From Tistlia consotensis USBA 355 (GTDB lineage Bacteria; Pseudomonadota; Alphaproteobacteria; Kiloniellales; DSM-21159): a stretch of DNA of 64,000 bases. A program made the position numbers and the translations under genes. This document shows positions 22,490-33,577 of this stretch, piece after piece. Each line of letters starts with the position of its first letter. The first letter of the stretch is position 1. Below the pieces are notes generated by a model. That model did not search any database and was not told where the DNA came from. It worked only from the letters and a program-made list of their open reading frames with translations. The DNA is taken from the NCBI RefSeq assembly GCF_900177295.1, contig NZ_FWZX01000005.1, positions 224,259-288,258 of the forward strand, given 5' to 3'.

Positions 22490-23659
22490 ATGGGCGGGGC
22501 CAGGGACGGCGGCGAGGCGCGCGACGACGCGCGCGGCAAGGGCGCCGCGATCGCCGTCGTCGTGCTGCTCGCCGGCGTCTTCGCGATCACCCAGGGACTG
22601 AGCTACCCACTGCTCGCCCTGGTGCTCGAGCGCCAGGGCGTGTCCTCGGCGCTGATCGGGCTCAATACCGCCATGACGCCGCTCGGCCTGCTGGTCTCGG
22701 CGCCGCTGCTGCCGCTCCTGGCGCGCCGGATCGGGCCGGTGCGGGTCGCCCTGTCCAGCGCGCTGGCGGTCGCCCTGCTGCTCGCCCTGATCGGCTCGGC
22801 GCACAACCTCTGGATCTGGTTTCCGGCGCGCTTCCTGCTCGGCTTCGCGATCGACGGCCTCTACATCATCTGCGAGACCTGGATCAACCAGCTGGCCCCG
22901 CCGGCCCGACGCGGCCGCGTCCTCGGCCTCTTCTCCTCGGTGCTGGCCGCGGGCTTCGCCAGCGGGCCCTTGATCGTCGCCCTGGCCGGCAGCCGGGGCT
23001 GGACCGCCTTCCTGATCGGCATCGCCATCGCGCTGGTCTCGGCCGTCCTGGTCTTCGCGGCGCGCCATCGGCTGCCCGGGCTGGAGGACGAGCGGCCGGC
23101 CTCGCTGCTCGCCTTCCTGCCGCAGGCGCCGCTGCTGCTGCTGCTGGTCGGCGCCGCCGCGGCCTTCGACCAGGCGGTGCTGTCGCTGCTGCCGGTCTAC
23201 GGCCTGCGGGTCGGGCTCGGCGAGGCGCTGGCCGCCGGCACGGTCGGCGTGCTGGCGATCGGCAACGTGCTGTTCCAGCTGCCGATCGGCTGGCTGGCCG
23301 ACGCCTGGTCGCGGCGCGGCGCGACTCTGCTGCTCTGCGCCCTGACCGTCGCCGGCGCCGCCCTGTTGCCGGCCGCCGGCACAGACCCCTGGGCGCTGTG
23401 GCCGCTGCTCTTCGTCTGGGGCTCGGCGGCCTACGGCATCTACACCCTGGCGCTGATCCAGCTCGGCGACCGCTTCGGCGGCACCCTGCTGCTGGCCGGC
23501 AACGCCGCCTTCGCCCTGCTCTGGGGCCTCGGCGGCCTGGCCGGCCCGCCGCTGGCCGGCGCAGCCATGGACCGCCTCGGCCCGGGCGGCCTGCCGCTGG
23601 TCCTGGGCCTGCTCTACGCCGGCGTGTTCGCCGTGGTGGCGGTTCGCCGAAGCGCGTGA
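22490..23659 (+). CDS. MFS transporter, YcaD-like (second copy)
   Basis: Inner-membrane permease of 389 residues with about 12 membrane segments. IICETWINQLAPPARRG and LGLFSSVLAAGFASGPLI align with the equivalent segments of the MFS protein at 8942, marking the two as members of one group. The ATG at 22490 follows GGGGGAG five bases upstream. It stands alone between a divergent lipoprotein gene and a convergent LytM gene. Substrate unknown. Confidence 0.85.
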   Translation: MGGARDGGEARDDARGKGAAIAVVVLLAGVFAITQGLSYPLLALVLERQGVSSALIGLNTAMTPLGLLVSAPLLPLLARRIGPVRVALSSALAVALLLALIGSAHNLWIWFPARFLLGFAIDGLYIICETWINQLAPPARRGRVLGLFSSVLAAGFASGPLIVALAGSRGWTAFLIGIAIALVSAVLVFAARHRLPGLEDERPASLLAFLPQAPLLLLLVGAAAAFDQAVLSLLPVYGLRVGLGEALAAGTVGVLAIGNVLFQLPIGWLADAWSRRGATLLLCALTVAGAALLPAAGTDPWALWPLLFVWGSAAYGIYTLALIQLGDRFGGTLLLAGNAAFALLWGLGGLAGPPLAGAAMDRLGPGGLPLVLGLLYAGVFAVVAVRRSA

Positions 23660-23675
23660 GCCCGGCGCGGCGCGC

Positions 23676-24773
23676 TCAGTTGGTCGCCGCCTGCGGGCCG
23701 AGCACGGTCAGGGGATCGAGGGCGTGGGTGCCCTTGCGGACCTCGAAGTGGAGCTGCGGCTCGCTGACGTTGCCGGTCGAGCCGACGCGGGCGATCAGCT
23801 GGCCGCGGGCGACGCGCTCGCCCTTGTGGACCAGGATCTCCTGGTTGTGGGCATAGGCGGTGATCCAGCCCTCGGCGTGCTTGATCAGCACCAGGTTGCC
23901 GAAGCCGCGCAGCTCGTTGCCGGTGTAGGCGACGACGCCGTTCTCGGCGGCCTCGACCGGCGTGCCGGCGGGCACCGCGATGTTGATGCCGTCGTTGTGC
24001 CGGCCGTCGCCCTGCGGCCCGAAGTAGGACACCACCCGGCCGCGCACCGGCCAGGCGAACTGGCCGTTGGCGAGCGGCGGCGGCACCGGCACCGCCGAGG
24101 ACGGCGCCTGTCGCGGCAGGGCGACCGGCTCGGCCGGCGGCGGCTTCGGCACGGCGGCCTGCTGGGTCGCCGAGGGCTGGACGGCCGGCTGGCTGGCGGC
24201 CAGCGCCGGGGCGATCGGCTCGGGACCGGCCGGCTGCGGCTTGTCGGCCGGCAGGTAGAGGCGCTGGCCGACGACGATGGTGTAGGGCGGCGGAATGTCG
24301 TTGCGCTTGGTCAGCTCGCTCATGTCCATGCCGTAGCGCCGCGACAGGCCGTAGACCGTGTCGCCGGCCGCGACCACGTGCAGGCGCTGCGGCGGGATCT
24401 TCAGCATCTCGCCGGGCTTCAGGTCGTAGGGCGGCGCGATGTCGTTGGCCTCGGCCAGCTCGCGCGGGCTCAGGCGGAACTTGTGGGCGATGTCGTAGAG
24501 CGTGTCGCCGCGCTGCGCCCAGATGACGCCGCCGACCTCGGGGTTGTTGGCGAAATACCAGGGCTTCTGCGGCGAGGGGTCCGGCGGCGGCGGCAGCTCC
24601 GGCCCGCTCGCCGCGGCCGGCGGCCGCGAGAGCGCCTTCGAGACCCGCTCGGCATCGCTGCAGGCGGCGAGCCCGAGCAGACCGGCGAGCAGGAGCAGCG
24701 CCGCCGGCAGGCGGTGCGGGCCGGCGGCCGGGCCGGCGTTCGCTGCAGCTGCTCCGGCGCGTCTCTCCGTCAT
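23676..24773 (-). CDS. nlpD: LysM-LysM-LytM (M23) lipoprotein, NlpD/EnvC/DipM type
   Basis: Envelope protein of 365 residues: lipoprotein signal (LAGLLGLAACS), two LysM peptidoglycan-binding domains (about 85-130 and 133-178), a proline/alanine-rich linker, and a C-terminal LytM domain (about 243-360). The zinc motifs are degenerate: RHNDGINI where active enzymes have HxxxD, and QLHFEV where the first His of HxH is Gln. It is therefore probably a regulator of cell-division amidases rather than an endopeptidase. The start overlaps the pcm stop (ATGA). It is the last gene of serS-surE-pcm-nlpD. Confidence 0.88.
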   Translation of the reverse strand: MTERRAGAAAANAGPAAGPHRLPAALLLLAGLLGLAACSDAERVSKALSRPPAAASGPELPPPPDPSPQKPWYFANNPEVGGVIWAQRGDTLYDIAHKFRLSPRELAEANDIAPPYDLKPGEMLKIPPQRLHVVAAGDTVYGLSRRYGMDMSELTKRNDIPPPYTIVVGQRLYLPADKPQPAGPEPIAPALAASQPAVQPSATQQAAVPKPPPAEPVALPRQAPSSAVPVPPPLANGQFAWPVRGRVVSYFGPQGDGRHNDGINIAVPAGTPVEAAENGVVAYTGNELRGFGNLVLIKHAEGWITAYAHNQEILVHKGERVARGQLIARVGSTGNVSEPQLHFEVRKGTHALDPLTVLGPQAATN

Positions 24774-25420
24774 CCCGTCGACCGCTTCTCCGGCAGGTCG
24801 GCGACCAGCGGCACGAAGCGCACCAGGCCGAGCTCCTCGCGTTCCACGCCCCGGGCCGTCTTGCGCAGGCGCAGCAGCTCCTGGCTGCGGCCCTGCCCGC
24901 CGACCGGCAGGATCAGGCAGCCGCCGTCGCGGAGCTGGGCGAGCAGCGGCTCCGGCGGCAGCTCGGCGGCGCAGGTGACGATGATCCGGTCGAAGCTCTG
25001 CGGCTCCGGCCAGCCGCGGCTGCCGTCGCCGCGCCGGCTGGTGATGTTGTGCAGGCGCAGCTCGGCGAAGCGCGCCTCGGCCTGCTTCAGCAGGTCGCCG
25101 TGGCGCTCGATGCTGTAGACGCGGCGGCAGACCCGGCTCAGCACGGCGGCCTGGTAGCCGGAGCCGGTGCCGACCTCCAGGACCGTGTGCTGCCGCGTCG
25201 CCTCCAGGGACTGGGTCATCAGGGCGACGACCTCGGGCTGGCTGATCGTCTGGCCGAGGCCGATCGGCAGGGCGATGTTCTCGTAGGCCTGGTCGTGGAA
25301 CGAGGGCGGCACGAAGAGCTCGCGCGGCACCTTCTCGATCGCCGCCAGGACGGCGGTGTCGGTGATGCCGGCGCGGCGCAGCTGCATCAGCAGGCGGATC
25401 TTGCGCGCCTCCAGGGTCAT
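24770..25420 (-). CDS. pcm: protein-L-isoaspartate O-methyltransferase
   Basis: Repair methyltransferase of 216 residues that methylates L-isoaspartyl residues using S-adenosylmethionine. Motif I is LEVGTGSGYQAAVL (about 74-87) and the RGDGSRGWPE loop follows. It is coupled by ATGA overlaps both to surE upstream and to the LytM gene downstream. surE and pcm are neighbours in many proteobacteria and are linked to stationary-phase survival. Confidence 0.93.
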   Translation of the reverse strand: MTLEARKIRLLMQLRRAGITDTAVLAAIEKVPRELFVPPSFHDQAYENIALPIGLGQTISQPEVVALMTQSLEATRQHTVLEVGTGSGYQAAVLSRVCRRVYSIERHGDLLKQAEARFAELRLHNITSRRGDGSRGWPEPQSFDRIIVTCAAELPPEPLLAQLRDGGCLILPVGGQGRSQELLRLRKTARGVEREELGLVRFVPLVADLPEKRSTG

Positions 25421-26226
25421 CCCAGCAGCCCTCTCAGGCGCTCCAGGCCGGCATGATGGGTGAGATCCAGGTGCAGCGGCGTGACCGAGACGTAGCCCTG
25501 GGCGACCAGCCCCAGGTCGCTGCTCGCATCCTCGCTGTGGTGGCGCAGGAAGTCGCCGATCCAGAGATAGGGCCGGCCGCCCGGATCGACGCCCTCGACG
25601 ACGCCGATCTGGGTGTCGCGCCGGCCCTGGCGGCCGACCCGCACGCCCTTGACCGCCTCGGGCGCGAGTGGCGGGAAATTGACGTTGACCAGCTGGTCGG
25701 GCGGCCAGTCGACCGCCATCAGCCGGGCGACGATGTCGCCGGCGAAGGCCTTGGCCGGCGCGAAGTCGACCGGCTGCTCGTGCTCGCGCTGCTGGCTCAT
25801 GGCGATCGCCGGGATGCCGAACAGGCAGGCCTCCATGGCGACCGCGACGGTGCCCGAATAGCCGACGTCCTCGCCCAGGTTGGCGCCGTGGTTGAAGCCC
25901 GACAGCACGAGGTCGGGCCGGCGGTCCTTCAGCACGTGGTTCAGGCCGACCACGATGCAGTCGGTCGGCGTGCCGTCGACGGCGAAGCGGCGCTCGCCGA
26001 AGCGGCGCAGGCGCAGGGGCCGCCGGGTCGTCAGCGAGTGGCTGGTCGCCGACTGCTCGACCTCCGGCGCCACGGTCCAGACGTCGTCGGACAGGGCATG
26101 GGCGACCTCCTCCAGGGCCTTGAGGCCCGGCGCGTGGATGCCGTCGTCGTTGCCGATCAGGATGCGCTTGCCCGCCAGGGGTTTCGACGCGGGGGGCTTC
26201 GACAGGGACGGCTTGGTCTCACCCAC
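25417..26226 (-). CDS. surE: 5'/3'-nucleotidase SurE
   Basis: Metal-dependent nucleotidase of 269 residues. The metal site is in [13 protein letters not shown], with [10 protein letters not shown] and [19 protein letters not shown] (the conserved Ser/Asn/Gly sites) after it. The start is GTG at 26226: AGGAG lies seven bases upstream, and it overlaps the serS end by 8 bases. The further TTG at 26247 lacks such a site. A short N-terminal extension of about 18 residues precedes the usual RIL start. Confidence 0.92.
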   Translation of the reverse strand: MGETKPSLSKPPASKPLAGKRILIGNDDGIHAPGLKALEEVAHALSDDVWTVAPEVEQSATSHSLTTRRPLRLRRFGERRFAVDGTPTDCIVVGLNHVLKDRRPDLVLSGFNHGANLGEDVGYSGTVAVAMEACLFGIPAIAMSQQREHEQPVDFAPAKAFAGDIVARLMAVDWPPDQLVNVNFPPLAPEAVKGVRVGRQGRRDTQIGVVEGVDPGGRPYLWIGDFLRHHSEDASSDLGLVAQGYVSVTPLHLDLTHHAGLERLRGLLG

Positions 26227-27490
26227 CGATGATCTCCTGCCCAGCAAGATAGGGTCTCAGCGCCTCGGGAACGACGATCGTTCCGTCGGCCTGCTGATAG
26301 TTCTCCATGACCGCGATCAGCGCGCGCCCGACCGCGACGCCCGAGCCGTTGAGCGTGTGCAGGAAGCGCGTGCCCTTCTCGCCCTCGGGACGGAAGCGGC
26401 CGCCCATGCGGCGCGCCTGGAAGTCGCCGCAGGTCGAGCAGCTGGAGATCTCGCGATAGGCGCCCTGCCCCGGCAGCCAGACCTCGATGTCGAAGGTCCG
26501 GCGCGCCCCGAAGCCGGTGTCGCCCGAGGACAGCACCATGACCCGGTAGGGCAGCCCGAGCTTCTGCAGCACCGCCTCGGCGCAGCCGGTCATGCGCTGC
26601 TGCTCGGCCTCGGACTCGTCGGGGTGGACGATCGAGACCAGCTCGACCTTCTCGAACTGGTGCTGGCGCAGCATGCCGCGCGTGTCGCGGCCCGCGGAGC
26701 CGGCCTCCGAGCGGAAGCAGGGGGTCAGCGCGGTGACCCGGAGCGGCAGCTCCTCGGCCTTGAAGATCTGGCCGGCCGCGAGGTTGGTCAGCGGCACCTC
26801 CGCCGTCGGGATCAGCCAGAAGTCGTCGGTCGTGCGGAACTGGTCCTCGGCGAACTTCGGCAGCTGGCCGGTGCCGAACAGCACGTGGTCGCGCACCAGC
26901 AGCGGCGGCGCCACCTCGAGATAGCCGTTCTCGCGGGTGTGCAGGTCGATCATGAACTGACCGAGCGCGCGGTGCAGCCGCGCGATGCCGCCCTTCATGA
27001 CGACGAAGCGCGAGCCGGACAGCCGCGCCGCCGCCTCGAAGTCGAACAGGCCGAGCGCCTCGCCGAGCTCCCAGTGCTCCTTCGGCTGGAAGCCGAAGGC
27101 CGGCTTCTCGCCCCAGGCCCTGAGCTCGACGTTGGCGGTCTCGTCGGGCCCGTCCGGCACGTCGTCGGCCAGGATGTTGGGGAAACCGGCGAGCTGCTGC
27201 TTCAGCGTCTCGTCGAGCCGGCCGGTCTCCGTCTCCAGGGCGGCCATGCGCTCCTTGATCGCCTGGACCTCGGCCATCAGCGACTCGGCGTCGCCGCCGT
27301 CCTTCTTGAGCTGGCCGATCTCGCGGCTCGCCTCGTTGCGCCGCGCCTGCAGCTCCTGCAGCTCGGTCTGCGCCTGGCGGTTCTGCCGATCCAGCGCGAG
27401 CAGCGCCGACGACGCCCCCGCCAGGCCCCGCCGTGCGAGGGCCCGATCGAAGGCCTCCGGTTGCTCGCGAATCCACTTCAGATCGTGCAT
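26219..27490 (-). CDS. serS: serine--tRNA ligase
   Basis: Class II synthetase of 423 residues. The N-terminal long coiled-coil arm (about 25-105) binds the tRNA. Motif 2 is [14 protein letters not shown] and motif 3 is [16 protein letters not shown]. The start [15 protein letters not shown] is standard; the upstream extension of the open frame is rejected. On the minus strand TATAAG at 27533-27528 is a plausible -10 about 38 bases before the ATG. First gene of serS-surE-pcm-nlpD. Confidence 0.96.
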   Translation of the reverse strand: MHDLKWIREQPEAFDRALARRGLAGASSALLALDRQNRQAQTELQELQARRNEASREIGQLKKDGGDAESLMAEVQAIKERMAALETETGRLDETLKQQLAGFPNILADDVPDGPDETANVELRAWGEKPAFGFQPKEHWELGEALGLFDFEAAARLSGSRFVVMKGGIARLHRALGQFMIDLHTRENGYLEVAPPLLVRDHVLFGTGQLPKFAEDQFRTTDDFWLIPTAEVPLTNLAAGQIFKAEELPLRVTALTPCFRSEAGSAGRDTRGMLRQHQFEKVELVSIVHPDESEAEQQRMTGCAEAVLQKLGLPYRVMVLSSGDTGFGARRTFDIEVWLPGQGAYREISSCSTCGDFQARRMGGRFRPEGEKGTRFLHTLNGSGVAVGRALIAVMENYQQADGTIVVPEALRPYLAGQEIIGG

Positions 27491-27751
27491 GGCCGCTGGT
27501 CTCGTCCCCTTGGTGACAGGATGCCGCCTTATAGAGATTCCTCGACCGATCGTCCATCGAGGCCCCGAGAGACGCAAGCCGTAGCGTTCCCTTTTCGTTT
27601 AGCATTCGGGAAGAATGGTTAACGAGATATTGCCGCAAAAAAATGGTCACGGGGTCGCAGGGGGTCTCGGGCAGGATAGGCGGCCGCAAGAACCGGAGTG
27701 CCCGCGCCGCCGCGGCACGGACATCTGCGGCGGCGTGCAGGGAGGATGCAG
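27491..27751. promoter_or_regulatory. divergent intergenic region serS / 2OG oxygenase
   Basis: 261 bases with an AT-rich centre (27585-27650). A leftward -10 candidate TATAAG (27533-27528) suits serS. For the rightward gene GGGAGG at 27740-27745 is six bases before the ATG at 27752. No hairpin or reading frame worth noting. Confidence 0.35.
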
Positions 27752-28465
27752 ATGACCGCGACGACCCCGGCGGACCGGATCGCCGCCCTCGGCTGGCGGG
27801 CGATCGCCGGCAGCCTCGACGAGCAGGGCTTCGGCCTGACCGGGCCATTGCTGAGCGCCGCCGAGTGCGACGATCTGGCCGGCCTCTACGGCGGCGGGGG
27901 CTTCCGCAAGACCGTCGTCATGGCGCGCCACGGCTACGGCCGCGGCGAGTACCGCTACTTCGACGCTCCCCTGCCCGCCCTGGTCGAGGGGCTGCGCAGC
28001 GCTCTCTACGAGCGCCTGGCGCCGATCGCCAACGCCTGGCGCGAGCGGCTGCGCCAGACGCCCGACTTCCCGGCCAGCCACGCCGACTACCTGGCGCGCT
28101 GCCACGCGGCCGGGCAGACCCGGCCGACGCCGCTGCTGCTGAGCTACGGACCCGGCGACTACAACTGCCTGCACCGCGACCTCTACGGCGAGCTGGTCTT
28201 CCCGCTGCAGGCCGCCTTCCTGCTCAGCGACCCGGCCGGCTTCGAGGGCGGCGAGTTCCTGCTGGTCGAGCAGCGGCCGCGCCGCCAGTCGATCGGCCGG
28301 GTGGCGCCGCTGGCCCGCGGCGAGGCAGTCATCTTCCCGGTCGCCGAACGGCCGATCGAGGCTGCGCGCGGCTGGTCCCGCGCCCAGCTCCGCCACGGAG
28401 TCTCCCCACTGCGCAGCGGCCGGCGTATGACGCTCGGCATCATCCTCCACGACGCGACGTCCTAG
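27752..28465 (+). CDS. 2OG-Fe(II) oxygenase (prolyl-hydroxylase-like)
   Basis: Non-haem dioxygenase of 237 residues. The facial triad reads His141-x-Asp143 (NCLHRDLYGE) with distal His215 (LRHGVSP); Arg224 or Arg225 would hold 2-oxoglutarate. The second of two nearby ATGs (27752) is chosen because the first sits only two bases from the GGGAGG. It lies between serS and GH15 with no partner gene. Likely hydroxylates a protein or small molecule; substrate unknown. Confidence 0.8.
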   Translation: MTATTPADRIAALGWRAIAGSLDEQGFGLTGPLLSAAECDDLAGLYGGGGFRKTVVMARHGYGRGEYRYFDAPLPALVEGLRSALYERLAPIANAWRERLRQTPDFPASHADYLARCHAAGQTRPTPLLLSYGPGDYNCLHRDLYGELVFPLQAAFLLSDPAGFEGGEFLLVEQRPRRQSIGRVAPLARGEAVIFPVAERPIEAARGWSRAQLRHGVSPLRSGRRMTLGIILHDATS

Positions 28466-28490
28466 AAACGCTGCCGCGGCGCCCCTGCGT

Positions 28491-28622
28491 CCCTCGACTG
28501 CGCCCGCTCCGCGGCCGCGCTCGGGATGAAGCGATGGCGGGGCGCCGGAGAGAGCGAGACGGGCGCGCGTGGTTGCCCCACCCTTTGCCCCTGCTTCGCT
28601 TCACCCCGAGCCTGTCGACGGG
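28491..28622. repeat. dispersed paired palindromic repeat, copy C
   Basis: Left arm about 28491-28533 (CCCTCGACTG...GCTCGGGATGAAGCGA, with an insertion) and right arm 28595-28622 (TTCGCTTCACCCCGAGCC...). They face each other between the convergent 2OG and GH15 genes. The right arm matches copy A closely. The gap 28466-28674 contains nothing else. Confidence 0.7.
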
Positions 28623-28674
28623 CGCACGGACAGCGGCCACAGTCGCCCAGGCGCGTCACCGGCAAGGTGCCGTC

Positions 28675-30558
<1,884 letters not shown>

Positions 30559-30568
30559 CGGACCGGCC

Positions 30569-31405
30569 TCATCCGGCGCCCCGGAAGCCGGGATAGAGCG
30601 TCATGCCGCCGTCGACGAACAGCGTGGCGCCGGTCATGTAGTCCGAGAAGTCCGAGGCCAGCCAGACGATCGCGTGGGCGATGTCCGGCGGCTCGCCGAT
30701 CCGGCCGTAGGGGATCAGGGTCAGCAGCTGGTCCATGGCCGCCTCGTTGTCCCAGTCGGCGCGGTTGATCGGCGTGCGGATGGCGCCGGGCGCGATGGCG
30801 TTGACCCGGATCCGGTGCGGCGCGAACTCCTGGGCCAGCGACTGCATGAGCAGCGAGACGCCGCCCTTGGAGGCGGCGTAGTTCGCCTCGAAGGCCCAGG
30901 GGATCGTCTGGTGCACCGAGCTCATGCAGACGATCTTGCCGAGCGCCGCCGAGACCTCGGGCTGGGCCCCGCGCTCCAGGAAGTGGCGCACGGCAGCGCG
31001 TGCACAGAGGAACTGGCCTGTCAGGTTGACGTCGATGACCGTCCGCCACTGCGCCAGGGTCATGTCCTGGAACCTGGCGCCGCGCTGCAGGCCGGCGTTG
31101 TTGATCAGGATGTGCAGGTCGCCGAAGCGCTGCAGCGTCCCGGCGAAGAGGCTCTCGACCTCCTGCTCGCTGCTGACGTCGGCGGCGATGGCGGCCGCCT
31201 CGCCGCCCAGCGCCTCGATCTCGCGGCAGACCGCCTCGGCCGCCGCCTCGGCGCCGGGCCGGTCGTTGACGACGACCTTGACGCCGGCGGCCCCGAGGGC
31301 GATGGCCCCGGCCCGCCCCAGCCCGCTGGCGGCCCCGGTCACCACCGCGACCTGGCCGGCGAGCCGGAAGGTTCCGCGCAGGGCCGCCGCTTGGTCCTGG
31401 TCCAT
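30569..31405 (-). CDS. SDR family oxidoreductase, glucose 1-dehydrogenase-like
   Basis: Classical short-chain dehydrogenase of 278 residues: TGAASGLG (23-30), NNAG (102-105), active-site Ser162/163, Tyr176 and Lys180 (YAASK). The ATG at 31405 has GAGGAG six bases upstream. It precedes GH15 by 10 bases in one transcript. Many glucose 1-dehydrogenase-type SDRs look like this, and the pairing with a glucosidase supports that, but the substrate is not proven. Confidence 0.87.
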   Translation of the reverse strand: MDQDQAAALRGTFRLAGQVAVVTGAASGLGRAGAIALGAAGVKVVVNDRPGAEAAAEAVCREIEALGGEAAAIAADVSSEQEVESLFAGTLQRFGDLHILINNAGLQRGARFQDMTLAQWRTVIDVNLTGQFLCARAAVRHFLERGAQPEVSAALGKIVCMSSVHQTIPWAFEANYAASKGGVSLLMQSLAQEFAPHRIRVNAIAPGAIRTPINRADWDNEAAMDQLLTLIPYGRIGEPPDIAHAIVWLASDFSDYMTGATLFVDGGMTLYPGFRGAG

Positions 31406-31437
31406 GGCAGGCTCCTCGAATGCTCCGGGGTCACCCC

Positions 31438-31458
31438 CGACAGGCGACCTGCCTGTCG
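31438..31458. repeat. stem-loop in the SDR leader
   Basis: CGACAGGC (31438-31445) and GCCTGTCG (31451-31458) form a perfect 8-bp stem with a 5-base loop. It lies between tatC (stop at 31533) and the SDR start, both read leftwards. It may terminate tat transcription or mark the SDR leader; no T-run follows. Confidence 0.5.
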
Positions 31459-31532
31459 ACAAGCCCCTGGCACGCTTCGAAGTTCCAGCCTGCGACCTTC
31501 CGCCCGGGCGCTCCGGCCCGGCGCGAGCGCCG

Positions 31533-32378
31533 TCAGTCGATGCCGGCCTCGCGGTCGAGCTCGGCCTCGCGCTTTGCCCGCTCCTTCTCGACGAGGCGCG
31601 CCATCTGGATCGAGATCTCGTAGAGGACCAGGATCGGCAGGGCCAGGCTGATCTGGCTCAGCGGATCGGGCGGCGTGAAGATCGCCGCCAGGATGAAGGT
31701 GATGACGATCGCGTACTTGCGCTTCTCCTTCATGCCCTGGGAGGTCGCGAGGCCGACCCGGGCCAGCAGGGTCATGATCACCGGCAGCTGGAAGCAGAGC
31801 CCGAAGGCGAAGATCAGCTTCATGGTCAGGGCGAGGTACTGGTCGACCTTGGCCTCGAGCTGGATCGCCAGCGTCTCGGGCCCGCCCGGCTGCTGGAAGT
31901 GCAGGAAGAACCGCCAGGCGAAGGGCAGCAGCACGAAGTAGACCAGCGCCGCGCCGAGCAGGAACAGGATCGGCGAGGCGATCAGGAAGGGCGCGAGCGC
32001 CTTCTTCTCGTTCTTGTAGAGGCCCGGCGCCACGAACAGCCAGATCTGCGTCAGGAACAGCGGGCACATGATGAAGGCCGCGAAGAAGAAGGCGACCTTG
32101 ATGTAGGTGAAGAAGACCTCGGTCAGGTCCGTGAAGATCATCCGCGGCGGCGGCTGATTCTCCGGATGCATGAAGACGTCGCTGCCCTGGCCGTGGGCGA
32201 GCAGGATGTTGGCCAGCGGCTGGACCAGGAAGTTGTAGAGGTCCTGGGCGAAGAAGAAGCAGACCAGGAAGGCGACGAACAGCCCGATGACGCTGTAGAG
32301 CAGACGCTGACGCAGCTCGATCAGGTGATCGAGCAGCGGCATCTTGTGGGCCTCGACCACCTCGTCTTCGGAACTCAT
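31533..32378 (-). CDS. tatC: Sec-independent protein translocase TatC
   Basis: Polytopic inner-membrane receptor of 281 residues with six hydrophobic segments. It recognises twin-arginine signal peptides together with TatB. Conserved parts are the N-terminal MPLLDHLIELRQRLLYS and the PLFLTQIWLFVAPGLYKNEK loop. The ATG overlaps the tatB stop (ATGA). The C-terminus is extended by an acidic/basic helix (EISIQMARLVEKERAKREAE). Confidence 0.95.
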   Translation of the reverse strand: MSSEDEVVEAHKMPLLDHLIELRQRLLYSVIGLFVAFLVCFFFAQDLYNFLVQPLANILLAHGQGSDVFMHPENQPPPRMIFTDLTEVFFTYIKVAFFFAAFIMCPLFLTQIWLFVAPGLYKNEKKALAPFLIASPILFLLGAALVYFVLLPFAWRFFLHFQQPGGPETLAIQLEAKVDQYLALTMKLIFAFGLCFQLPVIMTLLARVGLATSQGMKEKRKYAIVITFILAAIFTPPDPLSQISLALPILVLYEISIQMARLVEKERAKREAELDREAGID

Positions 32379-33118
32379 TCAGCTTTCCCCGAGTCCGAGG
32401 CCGGACCGTTGTTCGTCTTGTCGGTCGTGCCGCCCGGCGCGGCCGCAGCCTTGCTCGCGGGAGCCTTGCGCGTCGCCGCCCCCTTGGCGGCGGACTTCGC
32501 AGCGGGCGCCTTCGCGGCGGCCTTGCCAGCGGGGGCCTTGCCGGCGGGCGCCTTCGCGGCCGGCGCCTTCTTCGCCGCCGCCGTCTTCGCGGTGCCGCCC
32601 TTCGCCGGCGAGCCGGCGGCCGGGATCGAACTCTCGACGCCGGCGCTCGGCGGCTTGACCGAGTTGCCGGGCGCCTTCGGCGAGGCATGGCTGACGCGGC
32701 GCCCCTTCTTGGCCGGCGCCGGGGCTTCCGCCTCGGTAGCCGACGCCTCGGCCGTCGAGGCAACAGAGGCCGCGGTCGCGGCCGTCGTCGCGGCCGTCGT
32801 CGCGGCGTCGGACCGCTCCTTGGCGGTGTCCTCGACCTCCTTGAGATCGCGCTTGACGCTGCCGGTCGGGTCGACCTCGCGCTCGACCAGCTCGTCGACC
32901 CGGTAGCGGCCGACCGATTCGATCGACTTCTTGGCCTCGTCGAGCTCGGCCTCTCGCATCATCTCGTCGAGCCCCGACTGGAACTCACGCGAGAGCGAGC
33001 GCGCCTTGCGCACCCATTTCGCGACGCTGCGCATCGCTTTCGGCAGATCCTTTGGACCGATGACGACCAACGCCACGAGGGCGATGATCGCCATCTCCGT
33101 CCACCCGATGTCGAGCAT
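32375..33118 (-). CDS. tatB: Sec-independent protein translocase TatB with long Ala/Lys/Pro tail
   Basis: Protein of 247 residues. The N-terminal membrane helix and hinge (MLDIGWTEMAIIALVALVVI then GPKDLPKAMRSVAKWVRKAR) define TatB, followed by the amphipathic helix. From about residue 150 to 235 the protein is a low-complexity tail of repeats such as AAKKAPAAKAPAGKAPAGKA and ATRKAPASKAAAAPGG, like the C-terminus of histone H1-type proteins. It overlaps tatC by ATGA. The tail is longer than in the E. coli protein (about 170 residues in total). Confidence 0.93.
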   Translation of the reverse strand: MLDIGWTEMAIIALVALVVIGPKDLPKAMRSVAKWVRKARSLSREFQSGLDEMMREAELDEAKKSIESVGRYRVDELVEREVDPTGSVKRDLKEVEDTAKERSDAATTAATTAATAASVASTAEASATEAEAPAPAKKGRRVSHASPKAPGNSVKPPSAGVESSIPAAGSPAKGGTAKTAAAKKAPAAKAPAGKAPAGKAAAKAPAAKSAAKGAATRKAPASKAAAAPGGTTDKTNNGPASDSGKAE

Positions 33119-33174
33119 CGCGAAACCGTTCCTGAGCCGGCGCGGACCGTCTTGGCCCGCAGCCGTGCACTACA

Positions 33175-33420
33175 TCAGCCGTTGGCGGCCTTCTTGTTCT
33201 CGGAAACGGTCGAGGAGGCGGCAGCGCTCTCCTTGCCGATCGCCTTCGCGTCGTCGCCGTCGTCGTCGGCCTGCTTGTCGTCTTCCTTCAAGCCGCTTTT
33301 GAACTGCTTGATGCCGGTGCCGACGTCCTTCATCAGCCGCGGGATCTTCCCGCCGCCGCCGAACAGCAGCACGACCACCGCGAGGACGATGAGCCAGTGC
33401 CAGATGCTAAAGCTACCCAT
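33175..33420 (-). CDS. tatA: twin-arginine translocase pore subunit TatA
   Basis: Protein of 81 residues. N-terminal [20 protein letters not shown] membrane helix, [13 protein letters not shown] hinge, amphipathic helix, then a charged tail. It oligomerises to form the Tat pore. The ATG at 33420 is chosen because longer forms would place charged residues before the helix. First of tatA-tatB-tatC; 56 bases separate it from tatB. Confidence 0.94.
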   Translation of the reverse strand: MGSFSIWHWLIVLAVVVLLFGGGGKIPRLMKDVGTGIKQFKSGLKEDDKQADDDGDDAKAIGKESAAASSTVSENKKAANG

Positions 33421-33577
33421 GCCGGGCGTTCTCCTAGTGTTGCCGATGTACCAGCGTGGTCGTTGGGGGCGGACTATGGCAAAAAGCCGGCCCCCAGGCA
33501 ACGACACGCGATGTCGGGTCCTGACGCTTTCTCCGGCCGGCCGCCGCACCCCGCCGCGGCCCCGCGCCGGCCCCGCC

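Noticed and set aside
30924..32906. 660-codon plus-strand open frame opposite SDR, tatC and tatB
   Set aside because: Antisense to recognised tat and SDR genes; the C-terminal Ala-rich stretch is simply the complement of the TatB tail.
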